31,966 bases of DNA, from NCBI GenBank assembly GCA_937864275.1, contig CALMIW010000560.1, positions 1 through 31,966 on the forward strand, in the 5' to 3' direction. The position numbers were made by a program, and so were the translations under genes. The DNA comes from an uncultured Dehalococcoidia bacterium. GTDB taxonomy: Bacteria; Chloroflexota; Dehalococcoidia; Tepidiformales; Tepidiformaceae. Below, piece by piece: positions 24,647 to 31,918 of this stretch. The notes below the pieces were generated by a model. The model did not search any database and was not told the origin of the DNA. It was given only the letters and a program-made list of their open reading frames with translations. Every line of letters starts with the position of its first letter. Position 1 is the stretch's first letter.

Positions 24647-25069
24647 TTACGCCCGCCTGAGTGCTGTGGCAGGTTGCGCGGCGGCCATCGCCGAACTCAA
24701 CACCGTCCGCCGCGAAGGTTGGCTCCGCTCCTGGCACGCGGAAACCAGCGCACGGTCCACCGAATCGGCGATCCCCCGTGCCCGCGCCGCCATCCGCACG
24801 TGGGCGACGGTTCCCGAGATGGTCGCTTCCGCGCCCGCCCAGGGCTCGGCACGGAGCACGCGCAGGTGGCGAGTCGTCTGGTTCCACTCGACAACAAGCC
24901 GGGCGTGTGAGCCCGGCCCGGCGGAGAACCTCGTATAGCCTCCAAGGTATTCCTGCGTGAGGTGGAGACCTTTCGCGGTGGGATCGATACCCGCTCGACC
25001 GAGCCCGTCCCAGAGGTCTCCAAGAGCAAGCAATAGCCTGAACGCCACGTCCGAGTGATCTGCGCGCAC
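24647..25069 (-). CDS. Unknown protein of about 140 residues
   Basis: No family recognised. Of the overlapping frames here this one is the most protein-like: VRADHSDVAFRLLLALGDLWDGLGRAGIDP, then EYLGGYTRFSAGPGSHARLVVEWNQTTRHLRVLRAEPWAGAEATISG (beta-rich), ending in a helical Ala/Arg-rich tail. The frame is open to a TTG at 25162. A TAGAAT hexamer at 25132-25137 on the same strand would start transcription near 25125, so a start at GTG 25069 or TTG 25078 is preferred; neither has a clear Shine-Dalgarno. It converges with hemB. Existence is likely but start and function are open. Confidence 0.5.
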   Translation of the reverse strand: MRADHSDVAFRLLLALGDLWDGLGRAGIDPTAKGLHLTQEYLGGYTRFSAGPGSHARLVVEWNQTTRHLRVLRAEPWAGAEATISGTVAHVRMAARARGIADSVDRALVSACQERSQPSRRTVLSSAMAAAQPATALRRA

Positions 25070-25131
25070 GTGTACCAAACCCGGCGGATGAAGTCGGAAC
25101 CGCTCGCAGCCCCCGCAAGCCGCAGAGCCTG

Positions 25132-25137
25132 ATTCTA
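25132..25137 (-). promoter_or_regulatory. Candidate -10 element of the unknown gene 24647-25069
   Basis: TAGAAT on the minus strand, about 62 bases before the preferred GTG start. Confidence 0.3.
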
Positions 25138-25325
25138 CGCTACGACTACCCGATCTATGCAAGCCGTCGATTGTCGGTATAGACCAAAACCACGGTGCTG
25201 TAATCGGCGCGTTTGCCGCCCATCACACTTCCCAATCTCGCCGCCCGCCCGGGGGCACCCTTCACGCGCGCACGAACATTATCGGTCCGGGCGGTGCTAG
25301 TCTCGCCCGGCCGCCGGAGGTTGCA

Positions 25326-25607
25326 ATGCCAGTCTGCGCCATCTGCCACCACCTCTCGCAGCCGCCGCGTACCGCCGCCGGTACCGTCGGCCTGCTCACC
25401 AGCGCGCCCGCGCTCGTCGCCGATGCCCTGGACAGCTTCGGGAACTCGGGCGGGGCCGAGCACATCCTCGTGCATGCCTGCCCGGAACACGTGGTCGATG
25501 TCTATCGCGGCCGCATCGATGGCGTCCGCATGGCCTGGCGCGTCGGCGAAGACGGCCCTACTCCTCGCCGCCGAACTCCCGCAGCAGCGTCCGCATCCCG
25601 GGCTTGA
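25326..25607 (+). CDS. Unknown 93-residue protein with cysteine/histidine pairs
   Basis: No family recognised. It starts MPVCAICHHLSQPPRT and contains ILVHACPEHVVDVYRG. The CxxCHH near the N-terminus and the later HxCxxH could bind a metal. A strong GGAGG Shine-Dalgarno lies 5 bases before ATG 25326, and TAGTCT at 25298-25303 can be its -10 element, which argues for a real gene. The last 17 residues (PTPRRRTPAAASASRA) read antisense through the 3' end of purU, a 50-base tail-to-tail overlap. They are probably functionally unimportant, or result from a lost stop. Confidence 0.6.
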   Translation: MPVCAICHHLSQPPRTAAGTVGLLTSAPALVADALDSFGNSGGAEHILVHACPEHVVDVYRGRIDGVRMAWRVGEDGPTPRRRTPAAASASRA

Positions 25608-26451
25608 AGACCACCTTCCCGTTAATGACAACGACCTCGTTGTTCAGGGAGAGCTGCAGCGCGCGGCTCAGGACCACCCCCTCCAGCGCCCGGCCCTTCC
25701 GGCGCACATCCTCCACCGTGTCCACCCCGACTTCGATGTGAAAGACGTCCTGCAGGATGATCGGCCCGGCGTCGAGCTCCTCGGTCACGAAGTGCGCGGT
25801 GCAGCCCGTCACCCGCTCCCCATCCTCCCAGGCTCGCCGGTAGGGGTTGGCGCCCGGGAAGTACGGCAGCAGCGACGGGTGGATGTTGATGATCCGCCCC
25901 GCGTACGGCCCCACGATCGTTGGCGTCAGGATCTGCATGTAGCGCGCGAGCACCACGATGTCCACCCCGGCAGCGTTCAGCTGCTCGAGGACGAACGCCT
26001 CATGCGCCGCCTTGTCGTCGCTCGGGTGCCAGGCAAAGGGGATGCCGGCCCCTTCGGCGATTGGCCGGAGGCTCTCATGGTTCCCGATCACAATCGCGAG
26101 TTCGCCGTGCAGTAAGCCGGCGCGGTGGTCAGCGATCAGCTGCTCCAGGCAGTGCGCTTCCTTGCTCACCAGGATGCCCACCTTCCGGCGCTCCCGCTTG
26201 CCGTGCAGCGTCACCCGGATCTCCATGTCGATCTCGCTCCCGATCGCCAACAGCCCCGGGATCAGCTCGTCCAGCGAAACCGAGGCATCCGTGATGTCTA
26301 CGAGCATGTCCATGAGGAACTGGCCCCGCACCACGCGCTGCTCGATGTCCTCGATATTGACGTCCTTCTCCGCGAGGTACGTGCTGATCCGTGCCACGAC
26401 ACCTTTTTGGTCTCGCCCCAGGACGCTGACGATCGCAAGCACACGGTTCAT
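25558..26451 (-). CDS. purU: Formyltetrahydrofolate deformylase
   Basis: Hydrolyses 10-formyl-tetrahydrofolate to formate and tetrahydrofolate, balancing one-carbon units and supplying formate. The 297 residues have an N-terminal ACT domain (1-80: RVLAIVSVLGRDQKGVVARISTYLAEKDVNIEDIEQ). A formyltransferase-fold domain follows with IGNHES, the catalytic Asn189 and His191 in INIHPSLLPYFPGANPY, and Asp227 in EELDAGPII. The frame is open to 26547, but ATG 26451 begins the ACT domain and has AGAGGA 8 bases upstream. TATTCT at 26499-26504 is a possible -10. Confidence 0.95.
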   Translation of the reverse strand: MNRVLAIVSVLGRDQKGVVARISTYLAEKDVNIEDIEQRVVRGQFLMDMLVDITDASVSLDELIPGLLAIGSEIDMEIRVTLHGKRERRKVGILVSKEAHCLEQLIADHRAGLLHGELAIVIGNHESLRPIAEGAGIPFAWHPSDDKAAHEAFVLEQLNAAGVDIVVLARYMQILTPTIVGPYAGRIINIHPSLLPYFPGANPYRRAWEDGERVTGCTAHFVTEELDAGPIILQDVFHIEVGVDTVEDVRRKGRALEGVVLSRALQLSLNNEVVVINGKVVFKPGMRTLLREFGGEE

Positions 26452-26498
26452 ACGGCAATTCCTCTCGCAGGGAGACCGCGTTGAGCGGAAGTAAAGGC

Positions 26499-26504
26499 AG
26501 AATA
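26499..26504 (-). promoter_or_regulatory. Candidate -10 element of purU
   Basis: The minus strand reads TATTCT, leaving about a 40-base leader that carries the AGAGGA ribosome site. Confidence 0.35.
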
Positions 26505-26567
26505 GTGCCATCGGCCGCATCGGGCACCCGCGGGCAGTCCCTGCCATCCGTTATTCACAGACATCCA

Positions 26568-26749
26568 TAGACTCGCCGGTTGGCGTACCATCGCTCAGAC
26601 ACGGCGGTCGGGACCCCCCACAGCAGGAGGCCCCCGCGATTAATAACGTGGGAATCCCCCTCCCGAGGCCCGAAAAGGGTGTTGACCTTAAACCCAACGG
26701 CCAGCACCTTACCGGACGGTTAATCGAATAGAGGAGGGAACCACTACCG
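26568..26749 (+). promoter_or_regulatory. Upstream region and long leader of the ABC-importer binding-protein gene
   Basis: The nearly 300-base gap between purU and the binding-protein gene holds two TANNNT hexamers, TAGACT (26568-26573) and TACCAT (26586-26591), either of which would give a leader of 150-175 bases. TTGACC at 26682-26687 looks like a -35 but has no good -10 at 17-18 bases. GAGGAGG near 26731 is a very strong Shine-Dalgarno. I see no known riboswitch pattern. Confidence 0.35.
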
Positions 26750-28474
26750 ATGACCAAGTCCAAGTGGCAACTGCTGCTCAGCATGTTCGCCATCTTCGCC
26801 GTTCTCGCGTTTGCCGCCGCTTGCGGAGACGATGACGACGATGATGACGACGGTGGCGACACCGCTACCGCAACCACCTCGTCGGGCGGATCGACCACGC
26901 CGACGGCCGCCAAGCCTTCGGGCACCATCACCATCGGTGCGACTCAGTTCGAAAACTGGGACCCGCACTTCTCCGACTTCGCAGCCGACATCTCCCACAT
27001 GGTCTATGTCTGGCGCGGCCTCTACCACCTGGACCTCCAGGACAAGCCCCAGCCCGCGATGGCTGCCGGCGCCCCCACCGTCTCGGCCGATGGCAAGACC
27101 TACACCGTCAAGCTGAAGTCGGGCCTCAAGTGGTCGGATGGCCAGGCGCTCACCGCCAAGGACTTCGTCCTCGGTATTCAGCGCACCTGCAACCCCGACA
27201 ACGCCGGCCACTACCAGTACATCCTGACCAACATCGTTGGTTGCGATGACTACTACGGCGCCGGCAAGGAAACCGCCGAAAAGAAGGCCGAACTCCTGAA
27301 GGCCGTCGGCGTCAAGGCTGTCGACGACAGCACCATCGAGATCAAGCTCCAGAACGCCCAGCCGACGTTCGCGACGCTCCTCGCCATGTGGCCCACCTTC
27401 CCGGTCCCGTCGCACAAGATCGCGACCCCGGATGCCAAGTGGCTTGGGCCGTTGGAAAACGTCTATAACGGCCCCTACATGCCGAAGGCGTACACCGAAA
27501 AGGCCTCGCTCGAACTCGTCCCGAACCCGAACTGGTCCGGCACGCAGGTCGGCGCCGAGAAGATCGTCATCAAGTACGTCGATGACCCGGCCGTCCTCAA
27601 CCAGGCCTACCGCGCCGGCGAAGTCGACGCGTCCGTAGCCAACAAGGCCGAACTCGACAAGCTCAAGAGCGAATTCACCGCCTCGAAGGAGCTCCAGCTC
27701 TACCCGGCGACCCGCACCATCGGCATCGAGTTCAACATGGCCGACCCGGTCCTCTCGAAGCCGGAAGTCCGCGTCGCTCTCAGCCAGGCGACCGACCGCG
27801 CCACGATGATGAAGGTCGTCTTCAAGGACGCCAACACGGCCACCACGAGCTGGGTCCCCCCGACTCGCAACGGCCTCAAGGGCGGCGAATACGACGCAAC
27901 CCTCGGCTTCGACGCCGCCAAGGCCAAGGCGAGCCTCGCCAAGGCTGGCTACGCCGATGGCAAGGGCTTCCCGAAGATCACCATGATCCAGACCGATAGC
28001 GCCACCAACAAACTTGCTGGCGACTTCCTCACCGCTGAGTGGAAGAAGCACCTTGGCATCGACCTCGAGGTCCAGTACGTGGACTCGAAGACCCGCCAGT
28101 CTGCCTTCAACACCAAGCAGTACCAGCTCGTCCTCGGCGGCTGGCAGGAAGACTACCCGGATCCGGAGAACTGGTTCGTCGGCCTCTGGGAAACCGGTGG
28201 GTCGATCAACAAGACCAACACCAGCATCGCCGCCCTCGATAAGGCCATCAACGATGCGAAGTACAACACCAACGACGAAGCTCGCAGGAAGCTCTACCGC
28301 GACGCGGAAAAGCTCCTCCTCGATCAGGCCAGCGGCATCGCCCCGCTCTACCACACCATGGCTGCCTTCCTCGTGAAGTCGCACATCAAGGGTATGGTCG
28401 AGAACAAGCGTCCCGCCGACACCTTCGTCCCTGGTGACTGGTACATCGAGCTCTGGACCACGTCCAAGAAGTAG
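26750..28474 (+). CDS. ABC transporter substrate-binding lipoprotein, peptide/nickel family 5
   Basis: Extracytoplasmic binding protein (SBP family 5, DppA/OppA-like) of 574 residues. It has a lipoprotein signal (1-24, hydrophobic core LLLSMFAIFAVLAFAAA) with lipidated Cys25, followed at once by eight Asp (27-34) and a Thr/Ser/Gly linker to about residue 56. The mature part has the family features GTITIGATQFENWDPHFSD, YRGLYH-like VYVWRGLYHLD, KSGLKWSDGQALTAKDFV, YNGPYMPKAY and GGWQEDYPDPENWF. Two permease genes follow, so it delivers substrate to them. Oligopeptides are the commonest ligand of the family; the true one is unknown. Confidence 0.94.
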   Translation: MTKSKWQLLLSMFAIFAVLAFAAACGDDDDDDDDGGDTATATTSSGGSTTPTAAKPSGTITIGATQFENWDPHFSDFAADISHMVYVWRGLYHLDLQDKPQPAMAAGAPTVSADGKTYTVKLKSGLKWSDGQALTAKDFVLGIQRTCNPDNAGHYQYILTNIVGCDDYYGAGKETAEKKAELLKAVGVKAVDDSTIEIKLQNAQPTFATLLAMWPTFPVPSHKIATPDAKWLGPLENVYNGPYMPKAYTEKASLELVPNPNWSGTQVGAEKIVIKYVDDPAVLNQAYRAGEVDASVANKAELDKLKSEFTASKELQLYPATRTIGIEFNMADPVLSKPEVRVALSQATDRATMMKVVFKDANTATTSWVPPTRNGLKGGEYDATLGFDAAKAKASLAKAGYADGKGFPKITMIQTDSATNKLAGDFLTAEWKKHLGIDLEVQYVDSKTRQSAFNTKQYQLVLGGWQEDYPDPENWFVGLWETGGSINKTNTSIAALDKAINDAKYNTNDEARRKLYRDAEKLLLDQASGIAPLYHTMAAFLVKSHIKGMVENKRPADTFVPGDWYIELWTTSKK

Positions 28475-28504
28475 GCTCTCTGTCACCGGTAAGCCATGAT
28501 CCGT

Positions 28505-28538
28505 CGGGCCGGGGTTCCTTCACGGGAGCCCCGGCCCG
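28505..28538 (+). terminator. GC-rich hairpin between binding-protein and permease genes
   Basis: A 14-bp stem (28505-28518 with 28525-28538, one G-T pair) with a 6-base loop and no T-run. It is more likely an attenuating or 3'-stabilising hairpin than a full terminator, which would give more binding protein than permease. Confidence 0.55.
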
Positions 28539-28540
28539 GC

Positions 28541-28546
28541 TAGATT
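28541..28546 (+). promoter_or_regulatory. Candidate internal -10 element before the first permease gene
   Basis: TAGATT directly after the hairpin and 13 bases before ATG 28560. It could give the permeases their own transcript. Confidence 0.3.
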
Positions 28547-28559
28547 GCGAATCATCAGC

Positions 28560-29507
28560 ATGCTCGTCTACACCATTCGGCGGGTACTGGGGATCATCCC
28601 CCTGATCCTGGCCATCGCGACCATCACGTTCTTCCTCATGCACTCGGTAAAGGGCGGCCCCTTCGATTCCGACCGTCCGCTCTCCGAGACCCAACGGGCG
28701 AACCTCGAGGCACGCTACGGGATCGACAAGTCCCTCCCCGAGCAGTACGTCCGCTACATCGGGAACCTCGTCGAACTGGACCTTGGGATCTCCTTCGCGA
28801 ACGACCGGCCGATTACCGAGATCATCCAGGAACGCATGCAGGTCTCCAGCCAGCTCGGCATCGCCGCCTTCCTCTTTGCGACGGTCTTCGGACTCACACT
28901 CGGCATCGTCTCATCGCTCAATCAGAATGGCCTCGGCGACTACGTGGGCGTGTTCTTCGCCACGGCTGGCGCCGCCTTGCCGAGCATCGTGCTCGCACCA
29001 CTGCTCACCATCTTCTTCGCGGTCGAGTTCCAGTGGTTCAACGTCCTCAGTAGCAACTACGGCTTCACCGACTGGTTCCGAGGCGATTTCAGCAACTGGC
29101 GCCAGGTAGTCCTCCCGACGGTCGCACTCGGCTTCCTGCCCATGGCCTTCATTGCGCGAATCACCCGCGCATCCATGCTCGAAGTCTTGCGCCAGGACTA
29201 CGTCCGCACCGCCCGCGCCAAGGGCCTCAAGGAACTCATCGTCGTCGTCCGGCACGCCACCAAGAACGCCATGATCCCGGTCCTCACCGTCCTCGGACCC
29301 ATCTTCGCCGGCCTCATCACCGGGTCGCTCGTCATCGAGCAGAGCTTCGCGATCCCCGGCCTCGGCCGCGAATTCGTCCGCTCGGTCCTCATCCGCGATT
29401 ACGGCCTGATTATGGGCGTCACCATCTTCTTCGCCGTCATCATTGCCGTCATGAACCTGGTCGTCGATCTGCTCTACGCCGTCGCCGACCCGCGGATTCG
29501 GTTCTAG
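28560..29507 (+). CDS. ABC transporter permease, DppB type
   Basis: Inner-membrane permease of the peptide/nickel importer family, 315 residues with six predicted spans. N-terminal MLVYTIRRVLGIIPLILAIATITFFLMH is the usual first span, and RYGIDKSLPEQYVRYIGNLVELDLGIS is typical of the family. The ATPase-contact EAA loop is seen in ITRASMLEVLRQDYVRTARAKGLKELIVVVRHATKNAMIPVLTVLG. The C-terminus has the usual VDLLYAVADPRIRF. I prefer ATG 28560 over the in-frame TTG 28545, which would lie next to the -10-like TAGATT. The second permease follows 14 bases downstream. Confidence 0.93.
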   Translation: MLVYTIRRVLGIIPLILAIATITFFLMHSVKGGPFDSDRPLSETQRANLEARYGIDKSLPEQYVRYIGNLVELDLGISFANDRPITEIIQERMQVSSQLGIAAFLFATVFGLTLGIVSSLNQNGLGDYVGVFFATAGAALPSIVLAPLLTIFFAVEFQWFNVLSSNYGFTDWFRGDFSNWRQVVLPTVALGFLPMAFIARITRASMLEVLRQDYVRTARAKGLKELIVVVRHATKNAMIPVLTVLGPIFAGLITGSLVIEQSFAIPGLGREFVRSVLIRDYGLIMGVTIFFAVIIAVMNLVVDLLYAVADPRIRF

Positions 29508-29521
29508 GAGCGTCGCCCCAA

Positions 29522-30493
29522 ATGAGTGCACAACCGGGAGCAATCGCTCAACCCTTCGACTTCGCACAGGATGTCATCCACACCAAGCAGCGCGGGCTCT
29601 GGAACCAGGCCTGGCACCGCCTCCTCCGCAACCGCCTCGCCGTCGTCGCCGGCGCCATCCTCCTGCTCATCACGACGGTCGCCCTCCTGGCCGACTTCGT
29701 GCCCGCGGTGGCCAACCACGACCCCGCCCTCCAGGACTACTCGGCGATTGAAAAGGACCCCGGCGCCGACTACTGGCTCGGGAGCGACTCCCTCGGCCGC
29801 GACCTCTGGGCCCGCCTCATGCAGGGCACCCTCTTCTCGCTCAAGATCGGCATCGGCACCCAGGTCATCATCCTCCTGATCGGGGTCTCCATCGGCATGG
29901 GAGCGGCCCTGGCCGGCCGCTTCAGCGATACCGCACTCATGTGGCTCACCGACCTTGCCTTCGCCTTCCCGGACCTCCTGGCCATCATCCTGCTCCGGCA
30001 GGTCCTCTACGGACGCGACTGGCCAATCATCGGCACCGGCAGCCCGCAGATACCCGGCATCGGCAACGTCCTCCTCGTCACGATCATCGCCATCGCCTTC
30101 GTCGGCTGGACGACGGTCGCCCGTCTCGTGCGCGGCCAGATGCTGTCCATCAAGGAGCAGGACTACATCCTCGCCGCCCGCTCCATCGGCGCGAGCCCCT
30201 GGCGCATCGTCCGCAGCCACATGCTCCCCAACACCCTCAGCTCCGTCATCGTGGCATCCACCTTCGGCATCCCGCTCGCCATCTTCGCCGAAGCCACCCT
30301 CGGCTTCATCGGCCTCGGCGTCCCGCCCCCCAACGCCAGCCTCGGCTCGCTGATCGGCTCCGGCCTGGACACCATCCAGACCCACAACATCGAGCTCATC
30401 TGGCCAACGATCATGGTCGCCGCGCTCATGCTCTGCTTCACCTTCCTCGGCGACGGCCTGCGCGACGCACTCGAGCCCCGGACTCGCAAATAA
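29522..30493 (+). CDS. ABC transporter permease, DppC type
   Basis: Second permease of the importer, 323 residues. It has the DppC N-terminal region NQAWHRLLRNRLAVVAGAILLL, the loop YWLGSDSLGRDLWARLMQGTLFSLKIG and the EAA-type coupling motif LSIKEQDYILAARSIGASPWRIVRSHMLPNTL. GIPLAIFAEATLGFIGLGVPPPNASLG and a final FTFLGDGLRDALEPR are also typical. An AGGAG site about 10 bases upstream of ATG 29522 overlaps the end of the previous gene. No DppD/DppF ATPase genes follow before the tRNA, so the energising subunits are encoded elsewhere. Confidence 0.94.
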   Translation: MSAQPGAIAQPFDFAQDVIHTKQRGLWNQAWHRLLRNRLAVVAGAILLLITTVALLADFVPAVANHDPALQDYSAIEKDPGADYWLGSDSLGRDLWARLMQGTLFSLKIGIGTQVIILLIGVSIGMGAALAGRFSDTALMWLTDLAFAFPDLLAIILLRQVLYGRDWPIIGTGSPQIPGIGNVLLVTIIAIAFVGWTTVARLVRGQMLSIKEQDYILAARSIGASPWRIVRSHMLPNTLSSVIVASTFGIPLAIFAEATLGFIGLGVPPPNASLGSLIGSGLDTIQTHNIELIWPTIMVAALMLCFTFLGDGLRDALEPRTRK

Positions 30494-30506
30494 GCCGGCT
30501 CCCGGT

Positions 30507-30536
30507 TTGGCGTGGAATCGCAACGGCTGGTACCAT
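30507..30536 (+). promoter_or_regulatory. Candidate promoter of tRNA-Ala
   Basis: TTGGCG (30507-30512), an 18-base spacer and TACCAT (30531-30536), with the mature tRNA beginning 14 bases later. Confidence 0.5.
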
Positions 30537-30550
30537 CGAAGAGTTGACCC

Positions 30551-30626
30551 GGGGCTGTAGCTCAATCGGGAGAGCGCAACACTGGCAGTGTTGAGGTAGA
30601 GGGTTCGAATCCCTCCAGCTCCACCA
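30551..30626 (+). tRNA. tRNA-Ala (anticodon GGC)
   Basis: A complete 76-base cloverleaf with encoded CCA. The acceptor stem GGGGCTG/CAGCTCC contains the G3-U70 pair that marks alanine tRNAs. D stem GCTC/GAGC, anticodon stem CAACA/TGTTG with loop CTGGCAG giving anticodon GGC, and T arm GAGGG-TTCGAAT-CCCTC. It reads GCC, a very frequent alanine codon here. Confidence 0.97.
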
Positions 30627-30639
30627 ACCGGAATCAATC

Positions 30640-30667
30640 GAGAGGGGCTCCCAACGGAGCCTTTCTC
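30640..30667 (+). terminator. Intrinsic terminator after tRNA-Ala
   Basis: A 12-bp stem (30640-30651 with 30656-30667, two G-T pairs) and CAAC loop, starting 14 bases after the tRNA and followed by the T-rich CTCGTTTCTC. Confidence 0.7.
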
Positions 30668-30688
30668 TCGTTTCTCACCCCAACGGCG

Positions 30689-30694
30689 TATCCT
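30689..30694 (+). promoter_or_regulatory. Probable -10 element of the second LLM gene (leaderless type)
   Basis: TATCCT ends 8 bases before ATG 30703, with no Shine-Dalgarno between them. Confidence 0.45.
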
Positions 30695-30702
30695 CCCCGG
30701 CC

Positions 30703-31662
30703 ATGAAAGTCGGCGTCCTCCAGTTCTTCTCCTGGTCCCGGCGCATCCCGCTCGAAACGGTCTACGAGCGCGCCTTCGACCGCATCGCCATCATGGATGA
30801 AGGTGGCTACGACGCCGTCTGGCTGGCCGAACACCACTTCAACACCTATAGCGTCTGTCCTTCGCCCCACCTCATGGCGATGAACGTCGTCTCCCGCACC
30901 AAACGCCTCCGCGTCGGCACCGCCGTTTCCCTGGCCGTCTTCTACGAACCCCTCCGCCTCGCCGAAGAGATAGCCATGCTCGACGTCCTTTCCGGTGGGC
31001 GCATCAACTGGGGCGCCGGCCGCGGCTTCGATCCCCTGGAGTTCAAGACCTTCCGCGTCCCCGTCCAGGAGAGCGCGGCCCGCTTCCAGGAAGCCGTCGA
31101 CATCGTCCTCGCCGCCTGGACGCAGGAGAAACTCACCTACAAGGGGCAGTTCTGGGAATACGACAGCGTCGAACTCCTGCCCAAGCCCCTGCAGCAGCCG
31201 CACCCGCCGACATGGCTCGCTGCGACCTCCCCGGAGGCCATCGAACGCGCTGCCAGCCGGGGCCACACCATCCTCATGGACCCGCACGCCACCCACGACG
31301 AGATCCGAAACAAGCGCGAGCTCTACAGGGACCGCCTCGCCGCGCATGGGCACACGATTGAGGGTCGCGACATCCCCATGGCCCGTCTCATCGCCATAGC
31401 CCCCACTGAGGCCCAGGCGCGCCAGGTCGCCGAAGAAGGCGCCCGCTGGACGCTCGGCTCCTACGCGAAAGGGTTGAACCCCGCCGACGATCCGGTCGCG
31501 CGCTACGTGAACGAGGTGATGGTCTATGGCAGACCAGAGCAAGTTGCCGAGAAGCTCCTCGGCCTCCGCGACGACCTGCCCATGAACTACCTGTTAGCCG
31601 CCCCGCTCAGCCACGAAAGCTTCCTGCTCTTCACCGAGAAGGTCCTCCCGAAGCTGGTCTGA
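30703..31662 (+). CDS. LLM-class flavin-dependent oxidoreductase (luciferase-like)
   Basis: TIM-barrel monooxygenase-type protein of the bacterial luciferase superfamily, 319 residues. MKVGVLQFFSW, GGYDAVWLAEHHFNTYSVCPSPHLMA and RLRVGTAVSLAVFYEPLRLAEEIAMLDVLSGGRINWGAGRGFDPLEF are strongly typical of the FMN-using, alkanal-monooxygenase-like branch (EHHF). The C-terminus has VYGRPEQVAEKLLGLRD and FLLFTEKVLPKL. It is only distantly like the LLM gene at 6200-7138 and is of a different subgroup. Substrate unknown. It is a single-gene unit behind the tRNA terminator. Confidence 0.9.
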   Translation: MKVGVLQFFSWSRRIPLETVYERAFDRIAIMDEGGYDAVWLAEHHFNTYSVCPSPHLMAMNVVSRTKRLRVGTAVSLAVFYEPLRLAEEIAMLDVLSGGRINWGAGRGFDPLEFKTFRVPVQESAARFQEAVDIVLAAWTQEKLTYKGQFWEYDSVELLPKPLQQPHPPTWLAATSPEAIERAASRGHTILMDPHATHDEIRNKRELYRDRLAAHGHTIEGRDIPMARLIAIAPTEAQARQVAEEGARWTLGSYAKGLNPADDPVARYVNEVMVYGRPEQVAEKLLGLRDDLPMNYLLAAPLSHESFLLFTEKVLPKLV

Positions 31663-31682
31663 GCAAGGAGGCGCCGTCGGCA

Positions 31683-31918
31683 CTAGCTAAGTACCCGGTG
31701 CATGTGCCCGTCCTGCGACTTCACGTACTGATAGGACTCGCGCACGATTTGCTCGAGGACCGGCAGTTGCACATCGCTGAGCCGGTTGATGTACAAACAC
31801 ACCCGGCTCGTCGAGTGCTTGCCGAGCTGAGCCAGCGATTCGGCGTAGCGCACCGTCCCGTCCATGAGGTAAATGGTGATCTTGCCTTTTCGCGGGTAAA
31901 AGCCAATAGCCTGGCAGT
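31683..31918 (-). CDS. DUF1801 domain protein, C-terminal fragment
   Basis: The last 78 or so residues of a DUF1801 protein: AIGFYPRKGKITIYLMDGT, LAQLGKHSTSRVCLYINRLSDVQLPVLEQIVRESYQYV. DUF1801 is a small soluble domain of unknown role. The N-terminus is missing because the contig breaks into adapter sequence at 31919. Any longer translation that starts MTGVQTCALPI is adapter and not protein. The gene itself is probably intact in the organism. Confidence 0.85.

Noticed and set aside
26452..26749. Riboswitch in the leader of the binding-protein gene
   Set aside because: I could not match any known riboswitch core or a terminator/antiterminator pair. It stays an unassigned leader.
26744..28486. 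Minus-strand frame of 580 residues opposite the binding-protein gene
   Set aside because: Antisense shadow made possible by codon bias. The plus-strand protein has a lipobox and clear family motifs.
28505..28538. Hairpin as a full rho-independent terminator separating two operons
   Set aside because: There is no T-run, and the permeases clearly belong with the binding protein, so partial attenuation is more likely.
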